The notes: generated by a model from the sequence alone, not told the origin. A stretch of DNA of 64,000 nt from Brevundimonas sp. (GCF_019636155.1 NZ_JAHBYB010000005.1:124001-188000); one strand, 5' to 3'; positions 36,016 to 48,034 are shown, numbered from the stretch's first letter. A program made the numbers and translations.

Positions 36016-37458
36016 ATGACAGGGGCTGCGGCGATGTCGGGAATGACCGATCCGGACCGTATCTGGACCGAGGCCGCCCTGCGGCTGCGGGCCGAGATCG
36101 GCGAGGGTCCGTTCAGCTCCTATATCGCCCCTTCGGCCGTGCGCATGGACGGGGCGGGCCAGCTGGTCCTGGTGACCCCGACGGCCTACGCCCGCGACTG
36201 GGTGCGCAAGAACGCCCTGCGTCGGATGAACGAGCTGTGGCTGGGCCTGGACGGCCTGCATCGCCGGCTGGACGTCCGCTGCCGCGCCGAGGTGGGGTCG
36301 GCCCCGCCGGCCGCGGCCCTGGCGGCGTCCGCCTCGCCGGTCCAGCCGATGGCCCTGTCGGCCGCCCTGGCCGCCCCGATGGCCGCCCCCGTCACCGACG
36401 GCGCCCGCGCCGTGCGCGCCGCCGGCCTGCAGGAACGGCTGACCTTCGACAGTTTCGTCGAGGGCGACAGCAACGCCTTCGCCCTGGCCATCGCGCGCCA
36501 GACGGCGGGCTGGGCCGACGGCCATTTCAACCCGATCTTCTTCTGCGGCCCCTATGGCTACGGCAAGACCCACCTGCTGAACGCCATCGCCTGGGAGGCC
36601 CAGCGCCTGCGGCCCGACGCCAAGGTCATCTATCTGACCGCCGAGCGTTTCCTGTCGACCTTCGTCAAGGCCATGCAGGACCGCCAGACCGCCGCCTTCA
36701 AGGACAGCCTGCGCGGCGCCGACATGCTGCTTCTGGACGACGTCCAGTTCGTGGGCGGCAAGGCCTCGACCCAGGAAGAACTGCTGTCGACCCTGACGGC
36801 CCTGATCGAGGACGGCAAACGCATCGTCCTGTCGGGCGATCGGCCGCCCATGGCCATGAGCGAGGTCGAGCCGCGCCTGCGCAGCCATCTGGCCGCGGGC
36901 CTGACCTGCCCGGTCGAGCCGGGCGGCCGCGACCTGAAGATGGCCGTGGCCCGCAACCGGCTGTCGGCCCTGGCCGGACTGGGTGTCGTGGTCGGCGAGC
37001 CCCGACCCGAGGTGCTGGAACGGCTGGTGGACCGCACCCCCGGATCGATGCGTGAACTGGAAGGCGCGGTGAACACCCTGGCCGCCGCCGCCGGCCGACG
37101 CCTGTCCGAGGTCACGGTCGAGGAAGCGCAAGGCCTGCTGGGCGCCGCCCTGCGCGGCGGGCCGGAGCGCCGCATCACGGTTGACGAGATCCAGAAGACG
37201 GTGGCCGAGCATTTCGCCCTGAAACAGGCCGACCTTCTGTCGGAACGCCGCACCCGGTCCGTGGCGAGGCCGCGCCAGATCGCCATGTATCTGTGCAAGC
37301 AGCACACGACCCGCTCCTATCCCGACATCGGCCGCCGCTTCGGCGGGCGCGACCACACCACGGTTCTGCACGGGGTGCGCAAGATCGAGGAGCTTATGGC
37401 CGCCGACGAACAGATCGCCCGGGATGTCGAGGCGCTGACGCGCAAATTGAGGGGTTAG
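36016..37458 (+). CDS. dnaA: Chromosomal replication initiator DnaA
   Basis: 480 residues from ATG 36016, which has GGAGGG nine bases upstream; GTG 35983, GTG 36010 and ATG 36034 are alternatives. Domain I 'IWTEAALRLRAEIGEGPFSSYI', a long Ala/Pro-rich domain II (about residues 90-135), AAA+ domain III with Walker A 'FFCGPYGYGKTHLLNAIAWE', Walker B 'DMLLLDDVQF', sensor 'IVLSGDRPP', and domain IV with the DnaA signature 'RSYPDIGRRFGGRDHTTVLHG'. It binds DnaA boxes and opens the origin. Here dnaA is followed directly by dnaN, recF and gyrB, whereas these are apart from dnaA in Caulobacter crescentus. The stop codon lies in a repeat. Confidence 0.96.
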   Translation: MTGAAAMSGMTDPDRIWTEAALRLRAEIGEGPFSSYIAPSAVRMDGAGQLVLVTPTAYARDWVRKNALRRMNELWLGLDGLHRRLDVRCRAEVGSAPPAAALAASASPVQPMALSAALAAPMAAPVTDGARAVRAAGLQERLTFDSFVEGDSNAFALAIARQTAGWADGHFNPIFFCGPYGYGKTHLLNAIAWEAQRLRPDAKVIYLTAERFLSTFVKAMQDRQTAAFKDSLRGADMLLLDDVQFVGGKASTQEELLSTLTALIEDGKRIVLSGDRPPMAMSEVEPRLRSHLAAGLTCPVEPGGRDLKMAVARNRLSALAGLGVVVGEPRPEVLERLVDRTPGSMRELEGAVNTLAAAAGRRLSEVTVEEAQGLLGAALRGGPERRITVDEIQKTVAEHFALKQADLLSERRTRSVARPRQIAMYLCKQHTTRSYPDIGRRFGGRDHTTVLHGVRKIEELMAADEQIARDVEALTRKLRG

Positions 37459-37535
37459 GCAGTAGGCAATAGGCAGTAGGGACGCCCGCGCCTGGATTTT
37501 TCCCCTACTGCCTACTCCCTAAGACCTACTGCCTT
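37455..37535. repeat. TAGGCAG/CTGCCTA repeat pair between dnaA and dnaN
   Basis: Left arm 37455-37481 (TTAGGCAGTAGGCAATAGGC...) overlaps the dnaA stop; right arm 37502-37535 (CCCCTACTGCCTACTCCCTA...) is its inverted partner. Between them lie about 20 unrelated bases. The transcript can form a long hairpin in the dnaA-dnaN gap. A GANTC site (37596-37600) lies beyond, near the dnaN start. Confidence 0.85.
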
Positions 37536-37623
37536 CCTTGCCCCTCGCGCCCAATCCGCTAGTGTCCTAGGCCCTCATTATGCGGTGACGGTTCTGAGTC
37601 GCCGCCTCGGGCGAAGACGACAT

Positions 37624-38742
37624 ATGCAGCTGACCATCGAACGCGCCGCGCTCCTCAAGGCCCTGGGCCATGTGCAGAGCGTGGTCGAACGCCGCAACAC
37701 CATTCCGATCCTGTCCAATGTCCTGCTGACGGCCGGCCGCGACCGGCTGTCGTTCGCGGCCACCGACCTGGACATGGAGATGGTCGACGAGGCCGAGGCC
37801 CAGGTGAACGTCGAGGGCCAGATCACGGCGCCGGCCCACACCCTGTATGAGATCGTGCGCAAGCTGCCCGATGGCGCCGAGGTGTCCCTGACCTATTCGG
37901 GCGACGATCCGCGGCTGGTGGTGTCGGCGGGGCGGTCGCGCTTCAACCTGCCGGTCCTGCCGGCGGGGGATTTCCCGGTCATGTCGGCCGATGCCAACGG
38001 GGTGCGCTTCAGCCTGGCCAAGGAAGACCTGGCCCGCCTGATCGACAAGACCCGCTTCGCCGTCTCGACCGAGGAGACGCGCTACTATCTGAACGGCCTG
38101 TATCTGCACACGGTGGCCGAGGCGGGGGTTCCCCTGCTGCGCGCCGTGGCGACGGACGGCCACCGCCTCGCCCTGGCCGAAACTCCGGCCCCCGAAGGCG
38201 CGGCGGGCGGCCCCGGCGTCATCGTGCCGCGCAAGACGGTGGATCAGGTGCGTCGCTTGCTGGACGACGGCGCGGGCGCGGTCGAGGTGCAGGTCTCGGC
38301 CCAGAAGATCCGCTTCGAGTTCGGCGAGGCCAGTCTGACGTCCAAGGTGATCGACGGCGCCTTCCCCGACTATCTGCGCGTCATCCCCAAGGGCAACGAC
38401 AAACAGGCCGACATCGACAACGGCGTCTTCGCCTCGGCCGTCGACCGGGTGGCCACCATCTCGGCCGAGAAGAGCCGCAGCGTGAAACTGGCCTTCGACA
38501 ACGACCGGGTGAAGCTGACCGTCCGCAACATGGAGGCGGGCCAGGCCGAGGAAGAGGTCGAGATCGGCTATTCCGAAGAGCCGTTCGAGATCGGCTTCAA
38601 CGCCCGCTATCTGCTGGACGTGGCCGGCCAGATCACCGGCGAGACGGCCATGTTCAAATTCGCCGACCCGGCCTCACCGACCCTGGTGCTCGATCCGGGC
38701 GACCCGGGCGTGCAATATGTGCTGATGCCGCTGAGGGTGTGA
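37624..38742 (+). CDS. dnaN: DNA polymerase III beta subunit (sliding clamp)
   Basis: 372 residues from ATG 37624, the family start ('MQLTIERAALLKALGHVQSVVERRNTIPIL'). Three clamp domains; key motifs 'ATDLDMEMVD', 'LARLIDKTRFAVSTEETRYYLNGLYLH', 'RAVATDGHRLAL', and the C-terminal 'YVLMPLRV'. It forms the ring that tethers polymerase III to DNA. The 166-base gap after dnaA contains a large inverted repeat and a GANTC site, so it may have its own promoter. recF follows after a repeat-filled gap of 139 bases. Confidence 0.97.
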   Translation: MQLTIERAALLKALGHVQSVVERRNTIPILSNVLLTAGRDRLSFAATDLDMEMVDEAEAQVNVEGQITAPAHTLYEIVRKLPDGAEVSLTYSGDDPRLVVSAGRSRFNLPVLPAGDFPVMSADANGVRFSLAKEDLARLIDKTRFAVSTEETRYYLNGLYLHTVAEAGVPLLRAVATDGHRLALAETPAPEGAAGGPGVIVPRKTVDQVRRLLDDGAGAVEVQVSAQKIRFEFGEASLTSKVIDGAFPDYLRVIPKGNDKQADIDNGVFASAVDRVATISAEKSRSVKLAFDNDRVKLTVRNMEAGQAEEEVEIGYSEEPFEIGFNARYLLDVAGQITGETAMFKFADPASPTLVLDPGDPGVQYVLMPLRV

Positions 38743-38750
38743 TCCTGGGT

Positions 38751-38872
38751 GGCGAGTGGCGAGTGGCGAGTGGCGGGTGTTCATCGCGACAACGTCGGCG
38801 CTTAATAAGGATTGATCGGACCTGGTTCGGGCGGTGGGCGATCTCGCCACTCGCCACTCGCCACTCGCCACT
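38751..38872. repeat. GGCGAGT/ACTCGCC inverted heptamer arrays between dnaN and recF
   Basis: Four units of GGCGAGT (last one GGCGGGT) at 38751-38778 and four ACTCGCC-type units at 38843-38872, in opposite orientation, about 64 bases apart. They fill most of the dnaN-recF gap. The right arm ends ten bases before the recF start. The same unit occurs at 34277. Confidence 0.88.
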
Positions 38873-38881
38873 GGCGCAGCC

Positions 38882-40012
38882 GTGATCGCCTCCCTCACCC
38901 TCACCGACTTCCGCTCCTACGCCGGGGCGTCTCTGACTCTGACCGGTCAGCCGCTGGTGCTGTTCGGGGCCAATGGGGCGGGCAAGACCAATGTGCTGGA
39001 GGCCTTGAGCCTGTTCACGCCCGGCAAGGGGCTGCGCGGCGCGACAGCGGTCGAGATCGGGCGGCGGGAGCCGGGCGAGACGGTCGGGCGGGCCTGGGCC
39101 GTGGCCCTGACGCTGGAGACCACGGACGGCGAGGCGAAGCTGGGCACGGGTGTGCAGGCGCCGGGCGCGGCGCGGCGGGTTGTGCGGATCGACGGCGAGA
39201 CGGCCCCGCCGGGACGGCTGCTGGACTTTCTGCGGCCCGTCTGGGCGACGCCGGAGCAGGATCGGCTGTTCTCTGATGCAAGGGCGGCGCGGCTGAAATT
39301 CTTCGACCGGCTGGTGTTCGCGGCCGACCCGCACCATGCGGCGACGGTGGCGGCCTATGAAAAGGCGTTGCGCGAACGACTGCGGCTGCTGACCGAAGGG
39401 GCCGAAGGCCGGGCCGCCGATCCCCTGTGGCTGGATGCGCTGGAACAGCGGCTGGCCGAGGCCGGAGCGCGGGCGGCCATGGCGCGGGCGGGCGCGCTGA
39501 CCGCCCTTCAGGCCGCCATCGACGCCCGGGCGGACCGGCCGTTTCCGCAGGCCGATCTGGGCCTGGCCGGCGAGGCCGAGCGGATGGCGGGCGACGGCGC
39601 CCACGAAGCGGACCTGATCGGTCTGATCGGCGAGGGGCTGGCGCGCAGCCGGGGCCGTGACGCCGCGGCCGGCCGGTCGCTGTACGGGCCGCATCGCAGC
39701 GACCTGACCGCCCTGCACCGCGAGAAGAACCGCCCCGCCGCCGAGGGGTCGTCGGGCGAGCAGAAGGCCCTGGCCCTGAACCTGATCCTGGCCCAGGCGA
39801 CGCGGCTGAAGGACCAGGCCGCGGCCCCCGTCCTGCTGCTGGACGAGGCCCCGGCGCATCTGGATGCGGGGCGTCGCGCGGCCCTGTTCGACGAAATCGC
39901 GTCCTTAAGCCTGCCCGCCGTGATGACCGGCACCGAACGGCCCCTGTTCGAGGCCCTGGAGGGCCGGGCGCAGTTCGTGAAGGTGGCGGGCGGGACGTTC
40001 GAAACGGGGTGA
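38882..40012 (+). CDS. recF: DNA replication and repair protein RecF
   Basis: 376 residues from GTG 38882, where the family N-terminus begins ('[19 protein letters not shown]'); the longer ORF would translate the heptamer repeat. Walker A '[27 protein letters not shown]', '[15 protein letters not shown]', 'RKFFDRLVF'-like region, and the SMC-type C-terminus '[17 protein letters not shown]' with '[11 protein letters not shown]'. RecF loads RecA at gapped DNA with RecO and RecR. No clear Shine-Dalgarno is visible: the upstream sequence is the repeat. Part of the dnaN-recF-gyrB block. Confidence 0.93.
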   Translation: MIASLTLTDFRSYAGASLTLTGQPLVLFGANGAGKTNVLEALSLFTPGKGLRGATAVEIGRREPGETVGRAWAVALTLETTDGEAKLGTGVQAPGAARRVVRIDGETAPPGRLLDFLRPVWATPEQDRLFSDARAARLKFFDRLVFAADPHHAATVAAYEKALRERLRLLTEGAEGRAADPLWLDALEQRLAEAGARAAMARAGALTALQAAIDARADRPFPQADLGLAGEAERMAGDGAHEADLIGLIGEGLARSRGRDAAAGRSLYGPHRSDLTALHREKNRPAAEGSSGEQKALALNLILAQATRLKDQAAAPVLLLDEAPAHLDAGRRAALFDEIASLSLPAVMTGTERPLFEALEGRAQFVKVAGGTFETG

Positions 40013-40165
40013 TTCCCGCCAATTCCCGTCATCAATCGAGACGGGCCCGACACCCCGGCCAGGGACATGGATTAAGGCCCCTTTCGGCTCGCAATTTGAG
40101 CCCGAATTTCCTATATTTCCAAGCGAGCGGCGCGGGGGTCTCCAGCGTCGATTCGTGCGGCCTGA

Positions 40166-42640
<2,475 letters not shown>

Positions 42641-42712
42641 CCGGCGCGCCGGATCACGCAGACGTCGGGACGGCGCCGTCACTTGGCCAGGATTGGCGGC
42701 CAAGGATCGGTC

Positions 42713-43597
42713 ATGACGCGCCTGATCCTGATGCTCGCCTGCCTGCTGGCCGCCCTGCCGGTCCGGGCCCAGTCCCCGACGGGCGCCGCCGCCTTCCGCT
42801 CGGAACGCATCCTGGTGGAGACGCGCGGCCAGGGCCCTGACGTCGTGCTGATCCCCGGCCTGGCCTCGACCTCGACCCTGTGGCGACGCACCGCCGACCG
42901 GCTGGCGGACCGTTACCGGGTGCATCTGGTGACGGTGCGCGGCTTCGGGCCCACCGATCCCGGCGCCAACGCCTCAGGCGCCCTGAGCGGGCCGGTCACC
43001 GTCGAGCTGGAACGCTACATGGTCCAGGCCGGACTGGAGCGGCCGGCCCTGATCGGCCATTCCCTGGGCGGCCAGATCGCCTTGCGCGCCGCGGCCGACC
43101 AGGGGCGCCGCGTCGGCCGGGTCATGGTGGTGGACGCCGCCCCCTTCTTCCCGTCCCTCATCCGTTCGGACGCCCGGCCCGGGGATGTCGAGTCCCTGGC
43201 CCGCATCGTCTATTCGACCCTGCTGCTGCTGGGCGACGATGCGCTGAAAGCCCAGGTCCAGGCCCTAGGCGTTGATCTGGGCGGCGCCTCCGGAGCCATC
43301 TTCGGAACCCTGGGCTGGCAGGGCGGCGACCGGCGCGTCCTGGCCCAGGGCCTCTACGAGGTCATGACCGTGGACCTGCGCGGCCGGCTGGCGGACGTCG
43401 CCGCGCCAGTGACCGTGGTCTATGGCTGGAGCGCCGACGACATGAACCCCCGGGCTCAGGTCGACGCCCTGTTCCGCGCCGGCTATCGCGGCCTGCGGAC
43501 CCCCGCCCGGTTCGAGCGGATCGAGGGCGCCGAACACATGGTGATGATCGACCGGCCCGACGCCTTCCAGGCGGCGGTCGAACGCTTCCTGCGCTGA
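42713..43597 (+). CDS. Secreted alpha/beta hydrolase
   Basis: 294 residues from ATG 42713, with AAGGAT six bases upstream and a signal peptide 'MTRLILMLACLLAALPVRAQ' as expected for the true start. The fold is an alpha/beta hydrolase: 'VVLIPGLASTSTLWRRTADRL', the nucleophile elbow 'ALIGHSLGGQIALRAA' with catalytic Ser, an acid after 'VTVVYGWSADDMNP', and the terminal His in 'IEGAEHMVMIDRPDAF'. Residues between strand 6 and the Asp form a lid-like region. It should act in the periplasm or be secreted. Substrate is unknown; esterase or lactonase activity is plausible. It ends one base before the convergent S41 protease gene. Confidence 0.87.
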   Translation: MTRLILMLACLLAALPVRAQSPTGAAAFRSERILVETRGQGPDVVLIPGLASTSTLWRRTADRLADRYRVHLVTVRGFGPTDPGANASGALSGPVTVELERYMVQAGLERPALIGHSLGGQIALRAAADQGRRVGRVMVVDAAPFFPSLIRSDARPGDVESLARIVYSTLLLLGDDALKAQVQALGVDLGGASGAIFGTLGWQGGDRRVLAQGLYEVMTVDLRGRLADVAAPVTVVYGWSADDMNPRAQVDALFRAGYRGLRTPARFERIEGAEHMVMIDRPDAFQAAVERFLR

Positions 43598-43598
43598 C

Positions 43599-45086
43599 TC
43601 AATCCGCCGCCAGGTCCCGGACGAAGGCCTGAAGGGCCGCGTCGTCCGCCATGTCGCCGTCATACAGGTGGGTCGGACGCTGCGGCTCGTTGTTGCCGCG
43701 CGGGCGGCCGCGATAGACCTTCATGGGGACCCCGATCCGGGCCAGGCCCGAGGGCAGTTCGTCGCCGCGGATTTCCATATAGACGGTGTCGGCCGAGGTC
43801 TCGCGCCCGATCTGCACCGCGCCCAGGCTCTTCCACAGATCGACCGCATCCAGGCAAGCCGAGGCGCAGCCTGCGTCGGTCAGCACATAGACCGGGCCAG
43901 CCAGGGGGTCGGTCGCCGCGACGGGCGCAGCCGCCGGCGCAGCCTCGTCGTTCTGCTGGCGCCAGTAGGGCCGGCCCTCGGCCCGGGCCGCCGTCATGCC
44001 GTCGACCGCGTTCTGGGCCCAGGCCAGAAGCTCGGGATCGCCGCCGTCCCTCTGGGAATCGCGGAACTCCTCGATCGCCTTCAAATTGTCGTCCGAGGTG
44101 CGCCAGTCCACGGCGTCGGAGCCGGGCTCGGGGTGGGCGTCGATCCAGGCCTGGCCCCACAGGGCGCGCGCCATCTCGACGCTCCAGTGCGAAGACCCCC
44201 CGCCGTTGCCGCGCAGGTCGAACACCACATAGGGCGCCGCCCGCAGGCCGTCCTGGTCGTCGGTCATCTGGCCGATGATCGCCGTCAGCCGGGCGTGAGG
44301 CCTCGCCGCCGGATCACCGTTGAACGAAGGGGCGGAGATCCAGACCCCGCCGTCCTGCAGCCGGGTCATGGCGAAGTCGGTCGCGGCGCGCTGGCCCAGG
44401 CGCGCTCGCCGCGTCCGCAGATCGTCCGGCGCCGCCCGCCAGGCCAGGTCATAGGCCCGCGCCTGGCCTTCAACCTCGAACCGGCACTGGCGCATCTCGC
44501 CGATCCAGGGATTGGAGGGGTTCAGGAACAGGCTGTCGCCGTGGCGCGCGCGCTGGGCCTCCAGGAACCAGCGGCCCTGGAACCGGCCCACCCGATCGGC
44601 GGCCAGGGTCTCGGCCCCGACCCCGTCGCAGTCGATCAGACGGGCCCCCAGGGGCGGGGCGGAGAGGTCGGCCGCGTCGCGGTCGGCCACCACCTGGTCG
44701 GCGCCGCGATAGACGGTCAGGAAGCCCGGCCAGCGGGTCGGGAAGCCATAGGTCTGGTCCTTCAGCCCGATCTGGACGTGGCCGTCCTCGAACCCGGCGA
44801 CATAGGCGCGCAGGGCCCACCACCAGCCGCCCACGGAATCCGCCGTCCGCGCCCGCTCCAGCGCCTCGTCCAGGCCGCGATCCAGCCGCGGGCGGAACTC
44901 GGGGTTCAGGGGATCGAAACTGCCCGGATGGCTGTCGGCCATGATGTCATGCAGGGCGCGGGCGTCCGCCGCCAGGGTCGCGCCCCAGTCGCGCGGCTCG
45001 GTCAGGGCCGGAGCGGACTGGGCCAGGGCCGGCAGGGCGGTCGAGGCGGCCAGGACCGCCGCCGTCACGAGGAGAAAGGGCCTCAT
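43599..45086 (-). CDS. S41-family periplasmic serine peptidase
   Basis: 495 residues with a signal peptide (MRPFLLVTAAVLAASTALPA). The S41 core is visible: 'PYVVFDLRGNGGGSSHWSVEMA' (the Gly-rich substrate motif), and the catalytic Ser in 'VYVLTDAGCASACLDAVDLW'. Cys flank the Ser ('GCASACLD'), which may form a disulfide. A 'DGHVQI' stretch at about residue 101 resembles the motif before the PDZ-like region, which is not obvious. The family includes tail-specific proteases (CtpA/Prc) and tricorn-like peptidases. The catalytic Lys is not clear by eye, so activity is inferred. Tail to tail with the hydrolase, one base apart. Confidence 0.82.
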   Translation of the reverse strand: MRPFLLVTAAVLAASTALPALAQSAPALTEPRDWGATLAADARALHDIMADSHPGSFDPLNPEFRPRLDRGLDEALERARTADSVGGWWWALRAYVAGFEDGHVQIGLKDQTYGFPTRWPGFLTVYRGADQVVADRDAADLSAPPLGARLIDCDGVGAETLAADRVGRFQGRWFLEAQRARHGDSLFLNPSNPWIGEMRQCRFEVEGQARAYDLAWRAAPDDLRTRRARLGQRAATDFAMTRLQDGGVWISAPSFNGDPAARPHARLTAIIGQMTDDQDGLRAAPYVVFDLRGNGGGSSHWSVEMARALWGQAWIDAHPEPGSDAVDWRTSDDNLKAIEEFRDSQRDGGDPELLAWAQNAVDGMTAARAEGRPYWRQQNDEAAPAAAPVAATDPLAGPVYVLTDAGCASACLDAVDLWKSLGAVQIGRETSADTVYMEIRGDELPSGLARIGVPMKVYRGRPRGNNEPQRPTHLYDGDMADDAALQAFVRDLAAD

Positions 45087-45169
45087 GAGACTTCCATAAC
45101 GCTGTTTGTCCGCCTATAGGCGACCGGCCGGCGGCCGCCAATTTAAGGATCGGTCATCCTGAAGCGGCG

Positions 45170-47056
45170 TCAGTCCGCCTGGGCCAGGACCGCCAGGACG
45201 GCCGCGCCATAGCGGTCCAGCTTGCCCGTCCCCACGCCGGAGATCCCCGCCAGGGCGTCCAGGTCGCGCGGCCGGATCGCGGCGATCTCCAGCAGGGTGC
45301 GGTCCTGGAAGATGACATAGGGCGGCACATGCTGTTCGGCCGCCCGTTCGCGGCGCCAGGCGCGCAGGGCGTCGAAGCGCGCCCGCGTCGGCCCGTCCAG
45401 GGCCTCGGCCGCCAGGTTGCGCCCGGCGTTGCGGCGGGGCCGTTCGGGACGCGCCCGCTCCGGCGCGCGACGCACGGCGATGGCGCGTTCGCCACGATAG
45501 ACGGCCCGCACCATGGCCGGGTCGCCCAGCCTCAGCACCGGCTTACCCTCGTTCGGATCCTCGACCAGCAGCCCCTCGAACATCAGATGGTCGATCACCG
45601 CGCGCCAGGCGTTCAGGCTCAGTTCGGCGCCCACGCCCCAGGTCGACAGGGCCGTCTCCCACGGCTGGGCGTCCTTGGTGCGGCCGGTCAGATGGTCGAT
45701 CACCCGGCCCCGGCCAAACCGTTCGCCCAGCCTCTGGACCGCCGCCAGGGCCTTCTGGGCGGGCACCGTCACCTCGTCCAGAACCGGCGGATCGCCGCAG
45801 ATGTCGCAGACCCCGCAGGGCGCCGCGTCCGTCTCGCCGAAATAGCGGCGCACGGCCTGGGGCCGGCAGACCGCGCCGTCCAGCATGGCGAACAGCTGGC
45901 GCGCCTTCCTGACCTGGGCCGCCTTGACCGCCTCGTCCATCGGCCGCCCCTCCAGCCGGCGCAGGGTCCAGGCGATGTCGGACGGGCCGTACAGGGTGAT
46001 CCCCTCGGCCGGATCGCCGTCACGCCCGGCGCGGCCGATCTCCTGCCAATAGGCCTCCAGCGAGCCGGGCGGATCGGCATGGATGACGAAGCGGACGTCG
46101 GGCTTGTCCACCCCCATGCCGAAGGCGATGGTGGCCACCATGACGGCGGCGTCCTCGGCCAGGAACCGTTCCAGGCGGCGGTCCCGTTCGCCGGCGTCCA
46201 TACCGGCGTGATAGGCGATGGCGTTGATCCCGGCGTCGCGCAACGCCTGGGCGACCCGCTCGCAGCCGTCGCGGCTGCCGCAATAGACAACGCCGGACTT
46301 GCCCCGGCGCTCGCGCACCAGATCGACCACGGCGGCGTCGGTGCGGGCGCGCGAGGCGCTCTCCTTCGCGATGGCGGAAAGCTGCAGGTTCGGCCGGGCG
46401 AAGCTGTCGACGAAGACCTGGGCGTCGTTCAGGCGCAGGGAGGCCAGGATGTCGTCGCGCGTCCGCTGGTCGGCGGTCGCCGTCACCGCCATGCGCGGCG
46501 TGCCGGGGAAGAGTTCGGCCAGCCGTCCCAGGGTGCGGTAGTCCGGCCGGAAGTCGTGGCCCCACTGGGACACGCAGTGGGCCTCGTCGATGGCGATCAG
46601 CGACAGGGGCAGTTCGCCCAGCCGGTCCTGGGTGTGAGGCTGGGCCAGACCCTCGGGCGAGACATAGAGCAGGTCCAGTTCACCCGCCCGCGCGGCGCGC
46701 CAAACGGCGGCGCGGTCGTCCATCGACAGACCCGAATCCAGCCGGGCGGCGCGAACCCCCTGCTGTTTCAGCGCCTCGACCTGGTCGGTCATCAGGGCGA
46801 TCAGGGGCGAGACCACCAGCCCCAGGCCAGGGCGCAGCAGGGCGGGAATCTGATAGCAGACGCTCTTGCCCCCGCCGGTGGGCAGGACGGCCAGGACGTC
46901 GCGTCCGGCCAGGGCCTGGGCGATCACGCCCGGCTGCAGGCCACGGAAGTCGCCATGGCCCCAGACCCGCCGCAGCAGGTCGCGCGCTGCGCCCAGGTCG
47001 GCGGCGGCGGGCGGAACGGTCAGCGAGTCGGCGGGCATGGGGCGTTCGTGCCCCAT
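45170..47056 (-). CDS. recQ: ATP-dependent DNA helicase RecQ
   Basis: 628 residues. Motif 0 'FRGLQPGVIAQALAGRDVL', Walker A 'LPTGGGKSVCYQIPAL', DEAH box 'SLIAIDEAHCVSQWGHDFRP', 'AVTATAD', motif VI 'QEIGRAGRDGDPAEG', a zinc-binding region with four Cys ('GAVCRPQ', 'APCGVCDICGD'), winged helix, and a single HRDC domain at the C-terminus ('RARFDALRAWRRERA', 'LDALAGISGVGTGKLDRYG'). RecQ unwinds recombination intermediates and cooperates with RecF, which is in the same window. An ATG at 47038 is an alternative start. The preceding gene's terminator lies only 24 bases upstream. Confidence 0.95.
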   Translation of the reverse strand: MGHERPMPADSLTVPPAAADLGAARDLLRRVWGHGDFRGLQPGVIAQALAGRDVLAVLPTGGGKSVCYQIPALLRPGLGLVVSPLIALMTDQVEALKQQGVRAARLDSGLSMDDRAAVWRAARAGELDLLYVSPEGLAQPHTQDRLGELPLSLIAIDEAHCVSQWGHDFRPDYRTLGRLAELFPGTPRMAVTATADQRTRDDILASLRLNDAQVFVDSFARPNLQLSAIAKESASRARTDAAVVDLVRERRGKSGVVYCGSRDGCERVAQALRDAGINAIAYHAGMDAGERDRRLERFLAEDAAVMVATIAFGMGVDKPDVRFVIHADPPGSLEAYWQEIGRAGRDGDPAEGITLYGPSDIAWTLRRLEGRPMDEAVKAAQVRKARQLFAMLDGAVCRPQAVRRYFGETDAAPCGVCDICGDPPVLDEVTVPAQKALAAVQRLGERFGRGRVIDHLTGRTKDAQPWETALSTWGVGAELSLNAWRAVIDHLMFEGLLVEDPNEGKPVLRLGDPAMVRAVYRGERAIAVRRAPERARPERPRRNAGRNLAAEALDGPTRARFDALRAWRRERAAEQHVPPYVIFQDRTLLEIAAIRPRDLDALAGISGVGTGKLDRYGAAVLAVLAQAD

Positions 47057-47079
47057 TCGTTCCGCGATGTCACGGAACG

Positions 47080-47112
47080 AAAAACGCCCCGCCGGAGACC
47101 GACGGGGCGCTT
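47080..47112 (-). terminator. Intrinsic terminator after the SapC gene
   Basis: Read on the minus strand, CGCCCCGTCGG/CCGGCGGGGCG forms a stem and is followed by TTTTT. It ends the SapC-family gene. The recQ start is just beyond it, so recQ must have a promoter overlapping this region or depend on read-through. Confidence 0.85.
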
Positions 47113-47133
47113 GTTCGCGGACCTGGCGTCCGA

Positions 47134-47928
47134 TCAGGCGTTTGCGGCCTGCGGTGTCTCGGCGGCGCGGCTGAAGGCCAGGGCGATCAGTCGGTCCCAG
47201 CCCAGCAGCGACACCAGGTGGGCGTAGATCTGGCCCAGGGCGCCATTGTCGCGCAGTTGCGTCAGCTTGTCGGCCGGCAGGGCCTTCAGCTTCTCTTCCG
47301 AGACGGCGAAATAGTCGGCCAGCTTCTGCGGCGTTCCGGCCGAACCGTCGGGGTTGCGCGGGGTGAAGTTGGCTTCACGCTTCTCGAACAGATCCAGTTC
47401 GGTCAGCAGTTTGACGAAGCTCTCGGTGCGCTGGCGCTCCTGCTCGAAATTGTTGCAGAATTCCATCGCCTGCTTGGTGTAGTCGCTGGGCTGGCCATCG
47501 ACGAACAGGGGCATTTCCCCGCCTTCCGTCAGGAAGGGCGCCGACCGGTCGATGCACAGGATCAGGCGGTCCTGGGCCTCGTCATTGGCGAAGACGAACG
47601 GATAGCGGCGCACATAGGCCGGGATGTAGGCGTCCGGACGGAAGCGGCCGTCGGCCTCGACGTAGAAATTCTCGGCCGTGCGCAGGCCCATGACCGCGGC
47701 CGGCTGCTTCTGGGTCTCGCCGACGAAGATGACCGGATAGGACAGGGCCGCCGGGGCGAATTCGGTGACCGTCACCGGCACCAGGTTCGAGGCGCCGACA
47801 AAGCCGAACGGCTGGTCGCTGGGATTGACCCCCAGCTTGCCGTGCTGCTCCAGGTTCAGGGGCTCGGGCTGGTTGTAGAACAGGACGCTGCCGGTCATCT
47901 GGCCGGTCGCTTGGGTGGTGTCGGTCAT
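47134..47928 (-). CDS. SapC family protein
   Basis: 264 residues without a signal peptide. SapC-family markers: 'LVPVTVTEFAPAALSYPVIF' and 'DAYIPAYVRRYPFVFANDEAQDRLILCIDRSAPFL', followed by 'AMEFCNNFEQERQRTESFV' and a C-terminal 'ALGQIYAHLVSLLGWDRLIALAFSRA'. SapC is named from a surface-array (S-layer) gene cluster in Campylobacter, and homologues are frequent in Caulobacterales near TonB receptors and tryptophan halogenase-like genes. The biochemical role is unknown. None of those partners is adjacent here. A terminator follows it. Confidence 0.9.
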   Translation of the reverse strand: MTDTTQATGQMTGSVLFYNQPEPLNLEQHGKLGVNPSDQPFGFVGASNLVPVTVTEFAPAALSYPVIFVGETQKQPAAVMGLRTAENFYVEADGRFRPDAYIPAYVRRYPFVFANDEAQDRLILCIDRSAPFLTEGGEMPLFVDGQPSDYTKQAMEFCNNFEQERQRTESFVKLLTELDLFEKREANFTPRNPDGSAGTPQKLADYFAVSEEKLKALPADKLTQLRDNGALGQIYAHLVSLLGWDRLIALAFSRAAETPQAANA

Positions 47929-48034
47929 GGGAGAGGCGAGGCTCTTGAAACGGGAAAGGCGGGCCTTCTAGCCCAACCCCGCCTCCGCCGCAAACCCGCT
48001 CGCCCCTCGGGCGGGCGCGGCGCCCCCTCACGAT

